DNA of 64,000 bases from Bacillus sp. SD088 (GCF_017355205.1 NZ_JADIJK010000025.1:22641-86640); one strand, 5' to 3'; shown: positions 27,931 through 37,175, counted from the stretch's first letter. The notes: generated by a model from the sequence alone, not told the origin. A program made the numbers and translations.

Positions 27931-28806
27931 TTAGGAATATTTTTGAGTAAGAAGCTGCTCAGATTTTTGTATAATGGATTGCAGTTTTTCCGCATTTTTC
28001 TTGTACATATGTTTTGCCTCTTGTGAATCAGTTTCAAGGGAAAATGACTCTAAATCAGCTTGGCATTTTTTCAAGGATGTTAATAGAGATTGCCTTGGTT
28101 TGGTTTCAGGAATTTGGATCTTATCATCATATATATCCACAGTTAACTGACCATATGTATCTACTTGACCTAAATAAACATTATCAAGGGCTACACCTAA
28201 TTTTTCTAGCTCTGTATCAAGCCAAGATCTGTTTAGTCCTCTTGATGATAGACCCATATCAATTATTTTCCCTTCCATAATAACAGTCTGAGGCATTTTT
28301 TCTGGAGCGACTTCTAATTGAAGATCAGAGGGAGTGATAGGTTGCTTATCCTTTTTTAACATCACATTTAAATCCCCATTTGGTTCCAAAATGGCAAATT
28401 CCACATCCGCAACCTGAAAGGCGTCCTTTTTTCTTAAGAGCTGTAATAATTCTTCAACCGTATACTGTTCCTTAGATAGGTTTTCCTCTTGGATTTTCCC
28501 ATTTTTTATGACAACAGTGGATGAACCTTCTATAAAGTTACGAACTTTTTTATTTTTTAGCCCGATAAGCCCTGCTATAAAAGGAATGGCTGCCCACACT
28601 AAAAGACTGTATACCCCATTTACGTAATGAGTTTCTAAGCCTGTAGATAATTCAGCGGCAATACTACCGATTGTAATCCCTGCAATATATTCAAAAAAGG
28701 ATAGTTGCGATAATTGTTTTTTTCCTAACCACTTAGTTAATAAAAATAAGATAATGACCATAGATGAAGAACGAAGGATGGTTTCGAGCCAATTAGGAAT
28801 ATCCAC
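27931..28806 (-). CDS. YetF-type DUF421 membrane protein with fused C-terminal DUF1657-like segment
   Basis: The first ~90 residues hold two to three membrane helices, followed by the soluble DUF421 domain (SSTVVIKNGKIQEENL... to about residue 225). The last ~60 residues, SLLTSLKKCQADLESFSLET and on, match the pattern of the two small DUF1657 proteins encoded just upstream. DUF421 and DUF1657 genes occur in the spoVA-2mob operons that raise spore heat resistance, but no spoVAC, AD or AEb gene is present here. Its location is presumably a spore membrane. The fusion is unusual. Confidence 0.8.
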   Translation of the reverse strand: MDIPNWLETILRSSSMVIILFLLTKWLGKKQLSQLSFFEYIAGITIGSIAAELSTGLETHYVNGVYSLLVWAAIPFIAGLIGLKNKKVRNFIEGSSTVVIKNGKIQEENLSKEQYTVEELLQLLRKKDAFQVADVEFAILEPNGDLNVMLKKDKQPITPSDLQLEVAPEKMPQTVIMEGKIIDMGLSSRGLNRSWLDTELEKLGVALDNVYLGQVDTYGQLTVDIYDDKIQIPETKPRQSLLTSLKKCQADLESFSLETDSQEAKHMYKKNAEKLQSIIQKSEQLLTQKYS

Positions 28807-28820
28807 TTCATGTTCCTCCT

Positions 28821-29027
28821 TTACGAATTTCTGTGTTGCTGTTCTTCAGCTTTCATAAATTCAATACGCTGTTGTAAATCAACAATGACTGAATTCATAT
28901 CTTCCATACATTCATGAAAAATTCTTTTGGCTTCCTCGTCAGAGGTTATTTCAGCTAAACGACTAAATTCAGCTTGAATGGCTTTTGCGGACGCAAATGT
29001 TCCTTTTACATTAGCAAAGACAGTCAT
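28821..29027 (-). CDS. DUF1657 small helical protein (second copy)
   Basis: This 68-residue, mostly helical protein begins MTVFANVKGTFASAKAIQAE and has the DUF1657 spacing of a Lys/Gln-rich first helix, an acidic turn and a second helix. It lies 14 bases upstream of the DUF421 gene in the same unit. An AGGAGGAT site precedes the ATG. Members are known from sporulation operons; the molecular role is not defined. Confidence 0.8.
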   Translation of the reverse strand: MTVFANVKGTFASAKAIQAEFSRLAEITSDEEAKRIFHECMEDMNSVIVDLQQRIEFMKAEEQQHRNS

Positions 29028-29051
29028 GTTCTTATCCTCCTGGTAATAGGA

Positions 29052-29072
29052 GGAACAGAGAAACTCTGTTCC
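29052..29072. other. Intercistronic hairpin between the two DUF1657 genes
   Basis: GGAACAGAG and CTCTGTTCC pair around AAA. On the transcribed minus strand the hairpin is followed by the ribosome binding site of the next gene and not by a T run. It may tune RNA stability or partial termination. Confidence 0.55.
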
Positions 29073-29079
29073 TTTTTAA

Positions 29080-29283
29080 TTATTGGTTATATTGCGGTTC
29101 TTCTTGCAAAATTTCTTGAACGCGTGGTTCCAGCGAATCAATAATCGTCTGAGTTTGCTGAGCGCATGATTTGTAAAGTTGTTTTGCTTGTTGATTGTCG
29201 GTATCTAATGCGAAGCCCTCAAAACTAGCCTGAGCTGTTTTTAATCCAGTTAATGTTTGTTGAACTTTTGTAATAACAGTCAT
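29080..29283 (-). CDS. DUF1657 small helical protein (first copy)
   Basis: This 67-residue protein, MTVITKVQQTLTGLKTAQAS..., has the DUF1657 pattern and is the closest match in this window to the C-terminal extension of the DUF421 protein (shared F-x-LxTDxQxAKxxYK). A GAGGGGG site lies just before the ATG. It is the first gene of the three-gene unit and is preceded by a sigma-G-like promoter. Confidence 0.82.
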   Translation of the reverse strand: MTVITKVQQTLTGLKTAQASFEGFALDTDNQQAKQLYKSCAQQTQTIIDSLEPRVQEILQEEPQYNQ

Positions 29284-29319
29284 ATTTTTTTACCCCCTCA
29301 ATCTTTTTTGGAACGTTCA

Positions 29320-29349
29320 TATTATGTGATTTTTTGGGGATTCCATACA
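29320..29349 (-). promoter_or_regulatory. Candidate sigma-G (forespore) promoter of the DUF1657-DUF421 unit
   Basis: On the minus strand TGTATG (29349-29344), a 17-base spacer and CATAATA (29326-29320) match the sigma-F/sigma-G pattern (about TGAATA and CATACTA) at 4 of 6 and 6 of 7 positions. It lies about 40 bases before the first ATG. Fit and position are good, but this is a pattern match only. Confidence 0.55.
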
Positions 29350-29407
29350 TTGAAAAAATTGGGATTAGAAAAAAACAAATGATTTTGACATCTGAAATTA
29401 TGCTAAA

Positions 29408-29441
29408 AAAACAGCATTGCCTATCTGGCAATGCTGTTTTT
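29408..29441. terminator. Bidirectional intrinsic terminator
   Basis: AACAGCATTGCC pairs with GGCAATGCTGTT around five bases, with T7 on one side and A7 on the other. It separates the trhO/repeat region from the DUF1657 unit. Confidence 0.85.
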
Positions 29442-29462
29442 TTATTTCTTAAAAGATAAGAA

Positions 29463-29631
29463 AGCATAAAATTTTCCTTAAGATTGCTTTAAGGCTGGGC
29501 AGTTGTTGTCCAGCTCCAGGCGCCATCGGCTCGAGGTCAAATAACCTGAGCCAATGAAAGGCAAAGAACGCCTTTCTTTGGCTCAGAACATTTGCTTGTC
29601 GCCGATAGGCGGGCGCCTTGCGCTTTTCTTA
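29463..29631 (-). repeat. GCGC-family intergenic repeat, short form
   Basis: Read on the minus strand it starts directly after the trhO stop with TAAGAAAAGCGCAAGGCGCC. Its centre is the hairpin GAGCCAAAGAAAGGC / GCCTTTCATTGGCTC, and it ends GGCGCCTGGAGCTGGA. It is nearly identical to the copy at 46313-46439, which suggests recent spread. Confidence 0.82.
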
Positions 29632-30603
29632 TTAGACACTTGGTTCTAAATCATGTTTTAGCTTATCTACTCTCTTTTTCACTTCATCTTCACTGAGATT
29701 ATGTTCTTGAATATATAAATTTCTTGGGTGGACACGGCATTCAGCTGTGCAACTTCTCATATATTTATGTTCATTCTCCACTGAGCACAAAATTTGTTTA
29801 TTACATTCAGGATTTGCACAGTTCACGTAACGCTCACATGGAGTGCCATCAAAATAGTCACGTCCAACAATAACATGTTCTTTTTGATTTACTGGAACAG
29901 AAATTCTCTGATCAAATACATAACATTGACCATCCCAAAGCTCGCCTTGAACTTCTGGATCCTTTCCATATGTGACAATGCCTCCATGCAGTTGGCCTAC
30001 ATCTTCAAAGCCTTCTTTCTTAAGCCATCCAGAGAACTTTTCACAACGGATTCCACCCGTACAATACGTAAGGATTTTTTTTCCTTGCAATTGTTCTTTA
30101 TTTTCCCGAACCCAATCTGGCAATTCACGGAACGTTTTAATATCGGGACGGATAGCGCCACGAAAATGACCAAGATCATATTCATAGTCATTGCGAGCAT
30201 CAAGGACAATGGCTTCTTCATCTTGCATTGCTTGGAAAAATTCAGCTGGCTCAAGGTATTTTCCAGTTACTTCATGTGGATTTATATCATCTTCCAACCG
30301 AAGTGTGACAAGTTCTGAACGGTGACGAACATGCATCTTTTTAAATGCATGTTCATTAGACTCGTCTATTTTAAAGACCATCGTTTCAAAACGAGGATCT
30401 TTTTTCATCTCATTCATATATGTTTCTGTTTGTTCCCATGTACCAGAAACAGTTCCATTCATTCCTTCACTAGCTACTAAAATTCGCCCCTTTAATCCAA
30501 TACTCTTACAAAACTTTAAATGTCTTTTGGCAAATACATCTGGTTCTTCAATTTCAACATACTGATAGTACAACAATACTCGATAATTAGGTTTTTTTTC
30601 CAC
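29632..30603 (-). CDS. trhO: tRNA uridine-34 hydroxylase (rhodanese-like)
   Basis: TrhO (YbfQ/YceA family) hydroxylates the wobble uridine of certain tRNAs with oxygen. The protein has an N-terminal acylphosphatase-like domain ([19 protein letters not shown]), a central rhodanese domain with the catalytic-cysteine loop [12 protein letters not shown], and a Cys-rich C-terminal region ([21 protein letters not shown]). The GTG at 30603 is chosen because AGGTGG lies eight bases upstream, giving [13 protein letters not shown] as in relatives. A repeat begins immediately after its stop codon. Confidence 0.9.
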   Translation of the reverse strand: MEKKPNYRVLLYYQYVEIEEPDVFAKRHLKFCKSIGLKGRILVASEGMNGTVSGTWEQTETYMNEMKKDPRFETMVFKIDESNEHAFKKMHVRHRSELVTLRLEDDINPHEVTGKYLEPAEFFQAMQDEEAIVLDARNDYEYDLGHFRGAIRPDIKTFRELPDWVRENKEQLQGKKILTYCTGGIRCEKFSGWLKKEGFEDVGQLHGGIVTYGKDPEVQGELWDGQCYVFDQRISVPVNQKEHVIVGRDYFDGTPCERYVNCANPECNKQILCSVENEHKYMRSCTAECRVHPRNLYIQEHNLSEDEVKKRVDKLKHDLEPSV

Positions 30604-30783
30604 AAAAAATACCACCTATCCTGTTATATTTGCAAGATATAAACGTGTTTAGGAGGATTCAATTTCGGTTTCCCGAATAGATACACTTTACTCTTACCTT
30701 TTTATTTTACCGATTCTCAATAAGAAAATCAATGTCAACCTGCTGCTTGGACCATTATCTAACTTATTAATAATGTGAAAGTA

Positions 30784-30812
30784 TTTTCAAGACTCCTAAT
30801 TAAGTTTATAAT
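30784..30812 (+). promoter_or_regulatory. Promoter upstream of the YitT-family gene
   Basis: TTTTCA, a 17-base spacer and TATAAT lie about 110 bases before the chosen start, inside a longer open frame, which argues for the downstream start codon. Confidence 0.5.
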
Positions 30813-30924
30813 AAATTATGTTATGAGTAGCAATACCTATTGGGAAAGCTTCAAATTCATTAATGAGCTAATATCCAGATACAATAGCAAGTCTTACAAA
30901 ATCGATTCCAGAAAGGATGATGGG

Positions 30925-31812
30925 ATGCTACAAAGCCAGATTGAAATCAAACAACATCATAAAAAGTTAAAAAGAAGAATTATATTTTGGCGTATTTTAT
31001 TGGTCACGCTTGGCGCTGTCTTGATGGCGACTGCTTTAGAATTGTTTCTAGTTCCAAATAATATATTAGATGGTGGAATTACTGGGATATCCATTATTCT
31101 TTCGTATCTAACTGGCTGGAGAGTGGGATTTATACTCTTCTTATTAAATCTTCCCTTTATTTACCTCGGTTATAAACAAATTGGAAAAACATTTGCCTTA
31201 ACGACCTTACATGGCATCTTTGTTTTATCTCTCACATCCGTGCTCTTACATAATGTATACGTCGTGACAAATGATCTTTTATTAGATACAGTTTTTGGTG
31301 GAATTGTTTTAGGTATGGGAGTTGGGATCGTTATTCGTTTTGGAGGCTGCCTTGATGGAACAGAAGTCTTATCGATCCTTCTTAATAATAAGATTCCATT
31401 TTCAGTTGGAGAAATTATTATGTTTTTTAATTTCTTCATTTTTACTTCTGCTGGTTTCATTTTTGGCTGGGAACGTGCGATGTATTCTATTATTACATAC
31501 TTTATTGCTTTTAAAGTCATTGATGTCGTTGTAGAAGGATTAAATGAATCCAAGGCTGTATGGATTATCAGTGATCAAGCAAAAGAGATAGGAGAAACGA
31601 TTTTAGCAAGACTAGGAAGAGGCGTAACCTATTTAAGCGGCGAGGGAGCCTATACAGGAGACGATAAAAAAGTGATCTTTTGTGTCATTACAAGACTTGA
31701 AGAATCGAAATTAAAATCAGTTATAGAAGATCATGATGAATCAGCCTTCCTTGCTATTGGGAATATTTCGGAAGTACGCGGAGGACATTTTCGTAAAAGA
31801 CGTATCCACTAA
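30925..31812 (+). CDS. YitT-family membrane protein (DUF161/DUF2179)
   Basis: This 295-residue protein has five to six membrane helices from about residue 25 to 205 with conserved GGITGISI and FGGCLDGTEVLS segments, then a soluble DUF2179 domain with RGVTYLSGEGAYTG and VITRLEESKLK. Members are integral membrane proteins of unknown transport function. The ATG at 30925 has AAAGGA upstream. The open frame extends 50 codons further, but the promoter lies inside that extension. It is transcribed alone. Confidence 0.8.
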   Translation: MLQSQIEIKQHHKKLKRRIIFWRILLVTLGAVLMATALELFLVPNNILDGGITGISIILSYLTGWRVGFILFLLNLPFIYLGYKQIGKTFALTTLHGIFVLSLTSVLLHNVYVVTNDLLLDTVFGGIVLGMGVGIVIRFGGCLDGTEVLSILLNNKIPFSVGEIIMFFNFFIFTSAGFIFGWERAMYSIITYFIAFKVIDVVVEGLNESKAVWIISDQAKEIGETILARLGRGVTYLSGEGAYTGDDKKVIFCVITRLEESKLKSVIEDHDESAFLAIGNISEVRGGHFRKRRIH

Positions 31813-31960
31813 TGAAGTAGTGGAAGCACGTACATTAAGGAATCCGCTATTTTTTTAAAGATTAATTTTCTCCTGATCGCTATAGTGTTATTGATTGAAA
31901 GATGATAACATAATTATTTGAACATTAAACAGAGATTTAATGATGAAAGGACTTATAATC

Positions 31961-32695
31961 ATGGAGAAATGGATCTACGGCATCCTTCTAATTCCTTTGC
32001 TCTTTTTATTCCCTCCATCTACATTGGCAGAAGATATACCTAAGCCAAGTGGTGATATTTATATTCAGGATTCTGCTGACTTATTACCAAAAAAAGCAAA
32101 GAAAGAGATAACAGAGCTTGGAACATATCTTGATAAACATCTTGGCGCACAGTTAAGTGTTCTAACCATTCCTTCTCTCCAAAACACATCCGTAAACGAT
32201 TATGCTAAAGATGTGTTTCGCGAATACAAGCTTGGGGGTGAGGATAAACAGAATGGTGTTTTGTTACTATTCGCAGTTCAAGATCGAAAAATCTACATAG
32301 AAGTTGGAAAAGGTTTGGAAGAAACCTTTCCTCCCGGAAAAATTGGGGGAATTTTAGATGCCTATAGCCTGCCCTATTTGGAAAAGAATAATTTTCAAGT
32401 AGCTATAACAAATACATATAATCAGTTATTTAATGAAATCGCGATTAAATATGAGCTTGACAAGAGGGCTTCCGCAAAAGGATATGAATATGGACAAGGT
32501 GGACCATCCCTTCTCACTATTTCTATTTTTATACTTGTTTTCTTGGGAATTATTTTCTTGGACTTTAAATTTTTAGGTGGTGCCTTGTGCTTTGCTGTTC
32601 TTCGCATTTTAACCTCGCCCCTCAGGCGACGCAAAATTAAGAAAAAACAAGGTAGGCATCCTGCAAAAAGAGTAAAGGTAAGAGAACGAAGATAA
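31961..32695 (+). CDS. TPM-domain (YgcG-like) membrane protein
   Basis: An N-terminal signal segment (YGILLIPLLFLFPPSTLAED) is followed by a TPM phosphatase-like domain, about residues 28-165, with IQDSADLLPK, GVLLLFAVQDRKIYIEVGKG and a PGKIGG loop. A membrane helix follows at about 190-215, then a very basic tail (RRRKIKKKQGRHPAKRVKVR). The ATG at 31961 has AAAGGA upstream; an ATG seven codons earlier is possible. The domain probably faces outside and the tail inside. The function is unknown. Confidence 0.78.
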   Translation: MEKWIYGILLIPLLFLFPPSTLAEDIPKPSGDIYIQDSADLLPKKAKKEITELGTYLDKHLGAQLSVLTIPSLQNTSVNDYAKDVFREYKLGGEDKQNGVLLLFAVQDRKIYIEVGKGLEETFPPGKIGGILDAYSLPYLEKNNFQVAITNTYNQLFNEIAIKYELDKRASAKGYEYGQGGPSLLTISIFILVFLGIIFLDFKFLGGALCFAVLRILTSPLRRRKIKKKQGRHPAKRVKVRERR

Positions 32696-32735
32696 AGCTA
32701 TCCAGGCTGATTTGATCAGCAGGATAGCTTTTTCC
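32692..32735. terminator. Terminator between TPM gene and YojO-like gene
   Basis: AAAGCTATCC pairs with GGATAGCTTT around an 18-base inner region that contains CTGATTTGATCAG. T5 follows on the plus strand, and a weaker T run lies on the minus strand. Confidence 0.8.
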
Positions 32736-32748
32736 TACATCTCACCTC

Positions 32749-34665
32749 TCATTCGTTTAATGACTTAAGTAATAACTTCTTTAGTAGCGGAAAGAGCAGT
32801 TCTGGCAAAGTTTCAATGGAAGGTGATACTAAACTGTAAGCCCCATAGATATTTTGGAAGACTTTTCGTTGTTCATCCGCTACTTCATTGACAGATAAAT
32901 AAATATTAATGACTTCAATTCCTTTTTTTCGAGCATCTATTACGGCCATATGCGTGTCAATAATCCCATTTTGGTCATATCCGAAAGCGGCTGGTTCCCC
33001 ATCAGAAAACACAATCAAAAACTTTTGCTTTTCTCCCCTACTTAATAATCTTTCGGTCATTATTCTAATCGCAAAACCATCCCTGTTGTCTTCTTCGGCT
33101 TTTAATTGCATAATTTCGGGGCCTGCTTTCTTTTTCAGTGAATTTGAAAAAGTAATGGGTTGAGAAAAATAATTAGGCTGTCTTTCTCTTGTCGCATCGT
33201 TCGCATCTTCCCAAAAACCCGTTATTTCGTGCGGCACACGAACAGATTTTAATGCTTCATGAAATAAGGTAATCCCCTTCTTTGTCTCCTCCATTTTATC
33301 TTGCATGGAGGCAGAGCAATCAATTAACAAACTAAAAACGGCATCTATTGCAGTTGATTTTTCTGTCTTTTTATAAAATAATCTTTTTTCATCATCTGTG
33401 AAAAAGTGTATTAATTTATTGTTCAGACGACCTATTTGTAAACGAGTGCGTGGCAGCTGCTTTTTATGTTCAAGCGTCATATCGATTGTTCGTTTTAATT
33501 TCTTTTGGTACAAAGTCATCGACTTTTTATATAGTAGATATTGATGAATCTCTTCATTTTTTGGAACTGTTGGCGAAAGAAAAATTGCCTCTGCATGGCG
33601 ATTTTCTACTCCATATGGAGCATGAATAGAATCAGCCTTATCATTTTTCCTTCCTAGATTTTCCATATCGGAATAATCCTTGTATTGACTCTTCCCTGCT
33701 TTTCCTTTTACAATCGCAAGTGCTTGATCACCAGCTTCTCCCTCCCTCGCTTCATTTGCAAGGATGTCTGTTTGTGTACCTTGATCAAGATCAAATTGTA
33801 AAAAATTTTCTCCCGGTTCACTGGTTTCACGATGCCAGGTTTTCATCTCTTCCTTAAAAAACTCCTCATCGCCTGTTGCTTTTTCTTCCGATTGATCATT
33901 ATTAATGAGCTTATCTTTTCTTAATAAATCTCGATAATCTACATGTTGACCCTCATCTTCATCATGATGAAGATGGAAATAATCATTTAATAAATCTCGT
34001 TGTACAACATCTTCTACTAATGTCACAATTTGCATACAGTTTTTCGCTACATCGTCTGTTGAGCCTGCATCAAACAAGCGTTCTAACTTTTCTCGATATA
34101 ACACTATAACTGGGTCGATATTAGCATGGATTCCTGGGATTTCGAAAAGCGGCGTTTCCGTATTCCAAACGAGATAAGCAAGATTAAAAAGCACATCCGT
34201 AAACAAACTTCTCTCCATATTAACTTTCCACTGATTCTGAAAAAAACCTAAATAAAGCTTTCTTCGCTGACTAAATTCTCTTCTCATCCCCGGCCTTTTT
34301 CTTTTACAAATTTCTTCTATTCTTAAATCCTCAGCGAGCGAAAATAATTGTCTCGCAAAACGAGGAACGTTTGTGTACGTAGACCACTCCACAAATTTAC
34401 GAATTACTTTTTGATCGGTAAAATGGTAATTTCCCAATGCCCGTAAATAAACGTCACTCTTCATCCCTAGAACCCTATCCTTTTCAGAACGATGATTCCA
34501 AAAATGACTTGCATATATTTTTTTGTCCGCAGTGTCTATATACGAATGAACACGGAGGTCAACTTCATATTCCTCATCTTTTACAAGGGTTTTGGCAAGA
34601 TCAGATAATTCCATCATAAATAGAGAATCAATTTTCTCATCATTAAAATCGATGAAACGATACAT
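32749..34665 (-). CDS. yojO: VWA-domain protein, YojO-like (MoxR partner)
   Basis: This 638-residue protein has a C-terminal von Willebrand A domain with the MIDAS motif DCSAS and the FSDGEP segment. It is preceded by a long charged region like NorD/CobT proteins. It follows a MoxR-type ATPase gene, the usual pairing for metal-cofactor or complex-remodelling chaperones. The same pair lies next to odhAB in B. subtilis (yojN-yojO), as here. The ATG at 34665 has AAGGAG eight bases upstream. A large repeat separates it from the ATPase gene. The target is unknown. Confidence 0.85.
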   Translation of the reverse strand: MYRFIDFNDEKIDSLFMMELSDLAKTLVKDEEYEVDLRVHSYIDTADKKIYASHFWNHRSEKDRVLGMKSDVYLRALGNYHFTDQKVIRKFVEWSTYTNVPRFARQLFSLAEDLRIEEICKRKRPGMRREFSQRRKLYLGFFQNQWKVNMERSLFTDVLFNLAYLVWNTETPLFEIPGIHANIDPVIVLYREKLERLFDAGSTDDVAKNCMQIVTLVEDVVQRDLLNDYFHLHHDEDEGQHVDYRDLLRKDKLINNDQSEEKATGDEEFFKEEMKTWHRETSEPGENFLQFDLDQGTQTDILANEAREGEAGDQALAIVKGKAGKSQYKDYSDMENLGRKNDKADSIHAPYGVENRHAEAIFLSPTVPKNEEIHQYLLYKKSMTLYQKKLKRTIDMTLEHKKQLPRTRLQIGRLNNKLIHFFTDDEKRLFYKKTEKSTAIDAVFSLLIDCSASMQDKMEETKKGITLFHEALKSVRVPHEITGFWEDANDATRERQPNYFSQPITFSNSLKKKAGPEIMQLKAEEDNRDGFAIRIMTERLLSRGEKQKFLIVFSDGEPAAFGYDQNGIIDTHMAVIDARKKGIEVINIYLSVNEVADEQRKVFQNIYGAYSLVSPSIETLPELLFPLLKKLLLKSLNE

Positions 34666-34681
34666 TCCTTTCACTCCTTAT

Positions 34682-35215
34682 ACTAAGAAAAGCGCAAGCG
34701 CCTTGATCTAGGAAGAAAGGCTAAATTCGCACCGTCCTGGTGCAACGCCTTTCTGACCAACATCCTGTTGGCCTCCGACAAGCAAATGTTCTGAGACAAA
34801 AAAAGTCCGGTTTTGACTTTTATTGGCTCAGGTTATTAAGCGGAACATCGGCTAAGTTCGCGCCGTCCTGGCGGCAGACTCAAACCGCGACGTCCTGTCG
34901 CTTCGCCTGCACTAGTACATCCTGTACGTCGCAACGCCGATGGACTCGCATCCTGCGAGCCTCGAGGGGCTAGGCGCTAGAGCTGGATCTCAACGCTAGC
35001 CAAATTTTATACTTTCTTATCTTTTAAGAAAAGCGCGGCGCTGCTCTTTGACTTTCATTGGTTCAGATTATTATGCAGAACATCGGCTAAATCTGCGACG
35101 ACTATAGCTTCGTCTGCACTAGGACATCCCTCGCCAATGAACTCCCTCCTGCCGATGGTGCCTGGAGCTAAACACACCACACTCAGTCCTTAAGCAATTT
35201 CCAAGAGAATTTTAT
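34682..35215 (+). repeat. Two tandem GCGC-family repeats between yojN and yojO
   Basis: The first unit (34682 to about 35010) starts TAAGAAAAGCGCAAGCGCC, has a central hairpin with TCTGAGACAAAAAAAGTC and GACTTTTATTGGCTCA, a block of GC-rich inverted words, and ends GGCGCTAGAGCTGGA. The second unit (about 35022-35215) is truncated and ends in GGTGCCTGGAGCT and a segment shared with 21418-21460 and 29463-29515. Nothing coding is seen in these 530 bases. It interrupts what is otherwise a two-gene operon. Confidence 0.8.
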
Positions 35216-35217
35216 AT

Positions 35218-36102
35218 TTACTTTCCTTCGAACAATGTAGATGCAATATTCATGATCGCCGCTTTTTCTCTTTCTTCTTCAAGCTTATCAGCGATTCCAC
35301 GTTGAATTGCTCTTAATGGAGGTAAATAGACTGATAAATCACAGGTATCGATCAAAGCGCGAATGGAAGCTGCTTCTTCTGGTACTTGCCCATTACGTAC
35401 TTGTGTGATTAAATCCTCAGATAATATAACGAACTTATCTAATAACGTTGCATCCTCTAAGATACTTTCTGTCTTAAGCACCGTTTTTAATATATCTCCC
35501 TGAATATAAGGAACATCTAGAACAACGAATCTATTTTTTAACGCTTCATTTAAAGGAACCGTCCCGATATAGCCTTCATTAATAGCTGCTATCACGCCAA
35601 AACCTTTTTCGGCATGAATCGTCTTACCAGTAAACGGATTAAAGACAGATCGACGGTAATCTAGAATGCTGTTTAAAATCGGCAATGTTTCTGGCTTTGC
35701 CATATTGATTTCATCCACATATAATAAATGTCCATTTTTCATTGCTTTAACGACTGGACCAGGAACAAAATCAATCGTCTGTTTGCCATTCCTCTGATTA
35801 ATCGTTTTAAACCCCAATAACGCTTCAGCATCTAAATCAACAGAACAATTAATGCTATGCATAGGTTGTTTGAAAATCTGTGATATGTTTTCCGCTAGCT
35901 TCGTTTTCCCAGAACCGGTAGGTCCTTTAAGCAGAATGTTTTTTCCTAATGCCACTGAAATGATGGCATCTGATAATAATTCGTTATCCTTCGATAAGAA
36001 TTGGGTTATTTTATGGGGAGCTTCCTTCGTTTGCTGTGAAAACTGCTCATGCCGCTCCTTAATGACTTGCTCTATTGTTTGTGGCAAAGATAATGTATTC
36101 AT
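35218..36102 (-). CDS. yojN: MoxR-family AAA+ ATPase, YojN-like
   Basis: This 294-residue AAA+ protein has Walker A GPTGSGKT (about residues 57-64), Walker [14 protein letters not shown] and a sensor segment [11 protein letters not shown]. The MoxR/NorQ class works with VWA proteins, here the YojO-like product downstream, to insert cofactors or remodel partner enzymes. A GAGAGGAT site precedes the ATG. It lies upstream of odhAB on the same strand, with rok and sda between them. Confidence 0.88.
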   Translation of the reverse strand: MNTLSLPQTIEQVIKERHEQFSQQTKEAPHKITQFLSKDNELLSDAIISVALGKNILLKGPTGSGKTKLAENISQIFKQPMHSINCSVDLDAEALLGFKTINQRNGKQTIDFVPGPVVKAMKNGHLLYVDEINMAKPETLPILNSILDYRRSVFNPFTGKTIHAEKGFGVIAAINEGYIGTVPLNEALKNRFVVLDVPYIQGDILKTVLKTESILEDATLLDKFVILSEDLITQVRNGQVPEEAASIRALIDTCDLSVYLPPLRAIQRGIADKLEEEREKAAIMNIASTLFEGK

Positions 36103-36205
36103 AAATGATATCCTCTCTACAATATTAAAAACTCACATCTTCATATTTTAACAAAAATAAAGAAGACTTGCTCTTAAGCAAGTCTCAACTAAATATAAAT
36201 ATTCA

Positions 36206-36691
36206 TTAATTTTGCTGTTCCTGTTGTTCCCAATCGTATACATAAAGGCCTCTTCCTACCTTGATAATATGATGATCTGTTTCACGAATTGTATTCATAA
36301 AGGTGGTCATATTTGCGATATTTGAATCTGAAGCCGTTTCAATCTTCTCTTTTAATTCTTTCCCTCGTACAGGCGCATTTGCTTCTTTTAATACTTCAAT
36401 GGCAATTTCCCTTAATTTAGTCGTTTTACTTCTTCTTGAGGGGCGTCCTTTTCTTTTTCTAGGTATAGGGGCTGGAGTAGTTGTAGCATCATCCGCTTGA
36501 CTAAATATCGGATTGTTCTTTTTAAGCTGTTTTTCATCGCTTAGATGTTCAGCTGGATCCTGTTCATCTAATTCTCTTAATCGATTAAAAATAAAACTTC
36601 TTTCCTCATGTAAATCTTCTAATATTCTTTTCTCTACATCGTTCATTTGTTCTAATCTAATTTTTAATGCATTTCTTTCATCAAACAACAT
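36206..36691 (-). CDS. rok: Rok-like nucleoid-associated repressor
   Basis: This 161-residue protein has the two-part layout of Bacillus Rok. The N-terminal coiled-coil oligomerisation segment is ERNALKIRLEQMNDVEKRI. A basic proline-rich linker (PIPRKRKGRPSRRSKTTK) follows, then a C-terminal winged-helix DNA-binding domain with TKLREIAIEVLKEANAP and IANMTTFMNTI. Rok binds AT-rich DNA, silences horizontally acquired genes and represses comK. B. subtilis Rok is longer (about 190 residues), mainly in the linker. A GGAGGG site precedes the ATG. Confidence 0.85.
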   Translation of the reverse strand: MLFDERNALKIRLEQMNDVEKRILEDLHEERSFIFNRLRELDEQDPAEHLSDEKQLKKNNPIFSQADDATTTPAPIPRKRKGRPSRRSKTTKLREIAIEVLKEANAPVRGKELKEKIETASDSNIANMTTFMNTIRETDHHIIKVGRGLYVYDWEQQEQQN

Positions 36692-36983
36692 TTATTCCCT
36701 CCCCAATCCCTATCTTATTCATCATTTTTTCATTATATCTTAGATTATGAGCAAAAGCGCTAAGAAAAGCAAGATGATTTAGAAAATTATATATCATGAA
36801 AAATTTTACTTTTTAAAAATTACGCCCCATTCATCATAGCCAACTGTCTGATGGGGATTCACTTAATGAAGCGCTTTATTTTTTTAAAAAATTTAGGCTA
36901 AACGCTTTCCTTTTCGTCCTAAAAAAGGTAAAATGTATTTTAACAATTGAATAATCCAATTTCACGAGGAGGTTTTACTAGCA

Positions 36984-37106
36984 ATGAAAATTATGAGTAA
37001 CGAACTGCTGGTCGCTGCCTATCGAGATGCAAAGAAAAACAAACATGAAAGTGAATGGATTAGATTACTCAAGTCAGAAATTAGAAAACGAGGGTTAAAG
37101 GCTTAA
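36984..37106 (+). CDS. sda: Sda-like sporulation checkpoint small protein
   Basis: This 40-residue ORF, MKIMSNELLVAAYRDAKKNK and on, follows the Sda pattern (LSDELLIESYxKA... then a second helix ending IKRRSL; here EIRKRGL). Sda binds histidine kinases such as KinA and blocks sporulation after DNA damage. GAGGAGGT lies 11 bases upstream, and a terminator follows. No DnaA box of the TTATCCACA form was seen in its upstream region, unlike the B. subtilis gene. It is clearly expressed as its own unit. Confidence 0.8.
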   Translation: MKIMSNELLVAAYRDAKKNKHESEWIRLLKSEIRKRGLKA

Positions 37107-37138
37107 CGTAAATATAAAACTATATATCTATAAAATTA

Positions 37139-37166
37139 GCGTGCCATTTTCCGGCACGCCTTTTAA
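37139..37166 (+). terminator. Terminator after the Sda-like gene
   Basis: GCGTGCC pairs with GGCACGC around seven bases and is followed by CTTTTAATT. Confidence 0.8.
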
Positions 37167-37175
37167 TTCTATATT

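Noticed and set aside
30775..30924. N-terminal extension of the YitT protein
   Set aside because: A promoter lies inside it, the residues are not YitT-like, and the ATG at 30925 has its own ribosome binding site.
34740..34973. Arg/Ser/Cys-rich open frames inside the large repeats (also 21445-21633)
   Set aside because: They read through GC-rich repeat DNA in both orientations, have no ribosome binding site and recur only because the repeat recurs.
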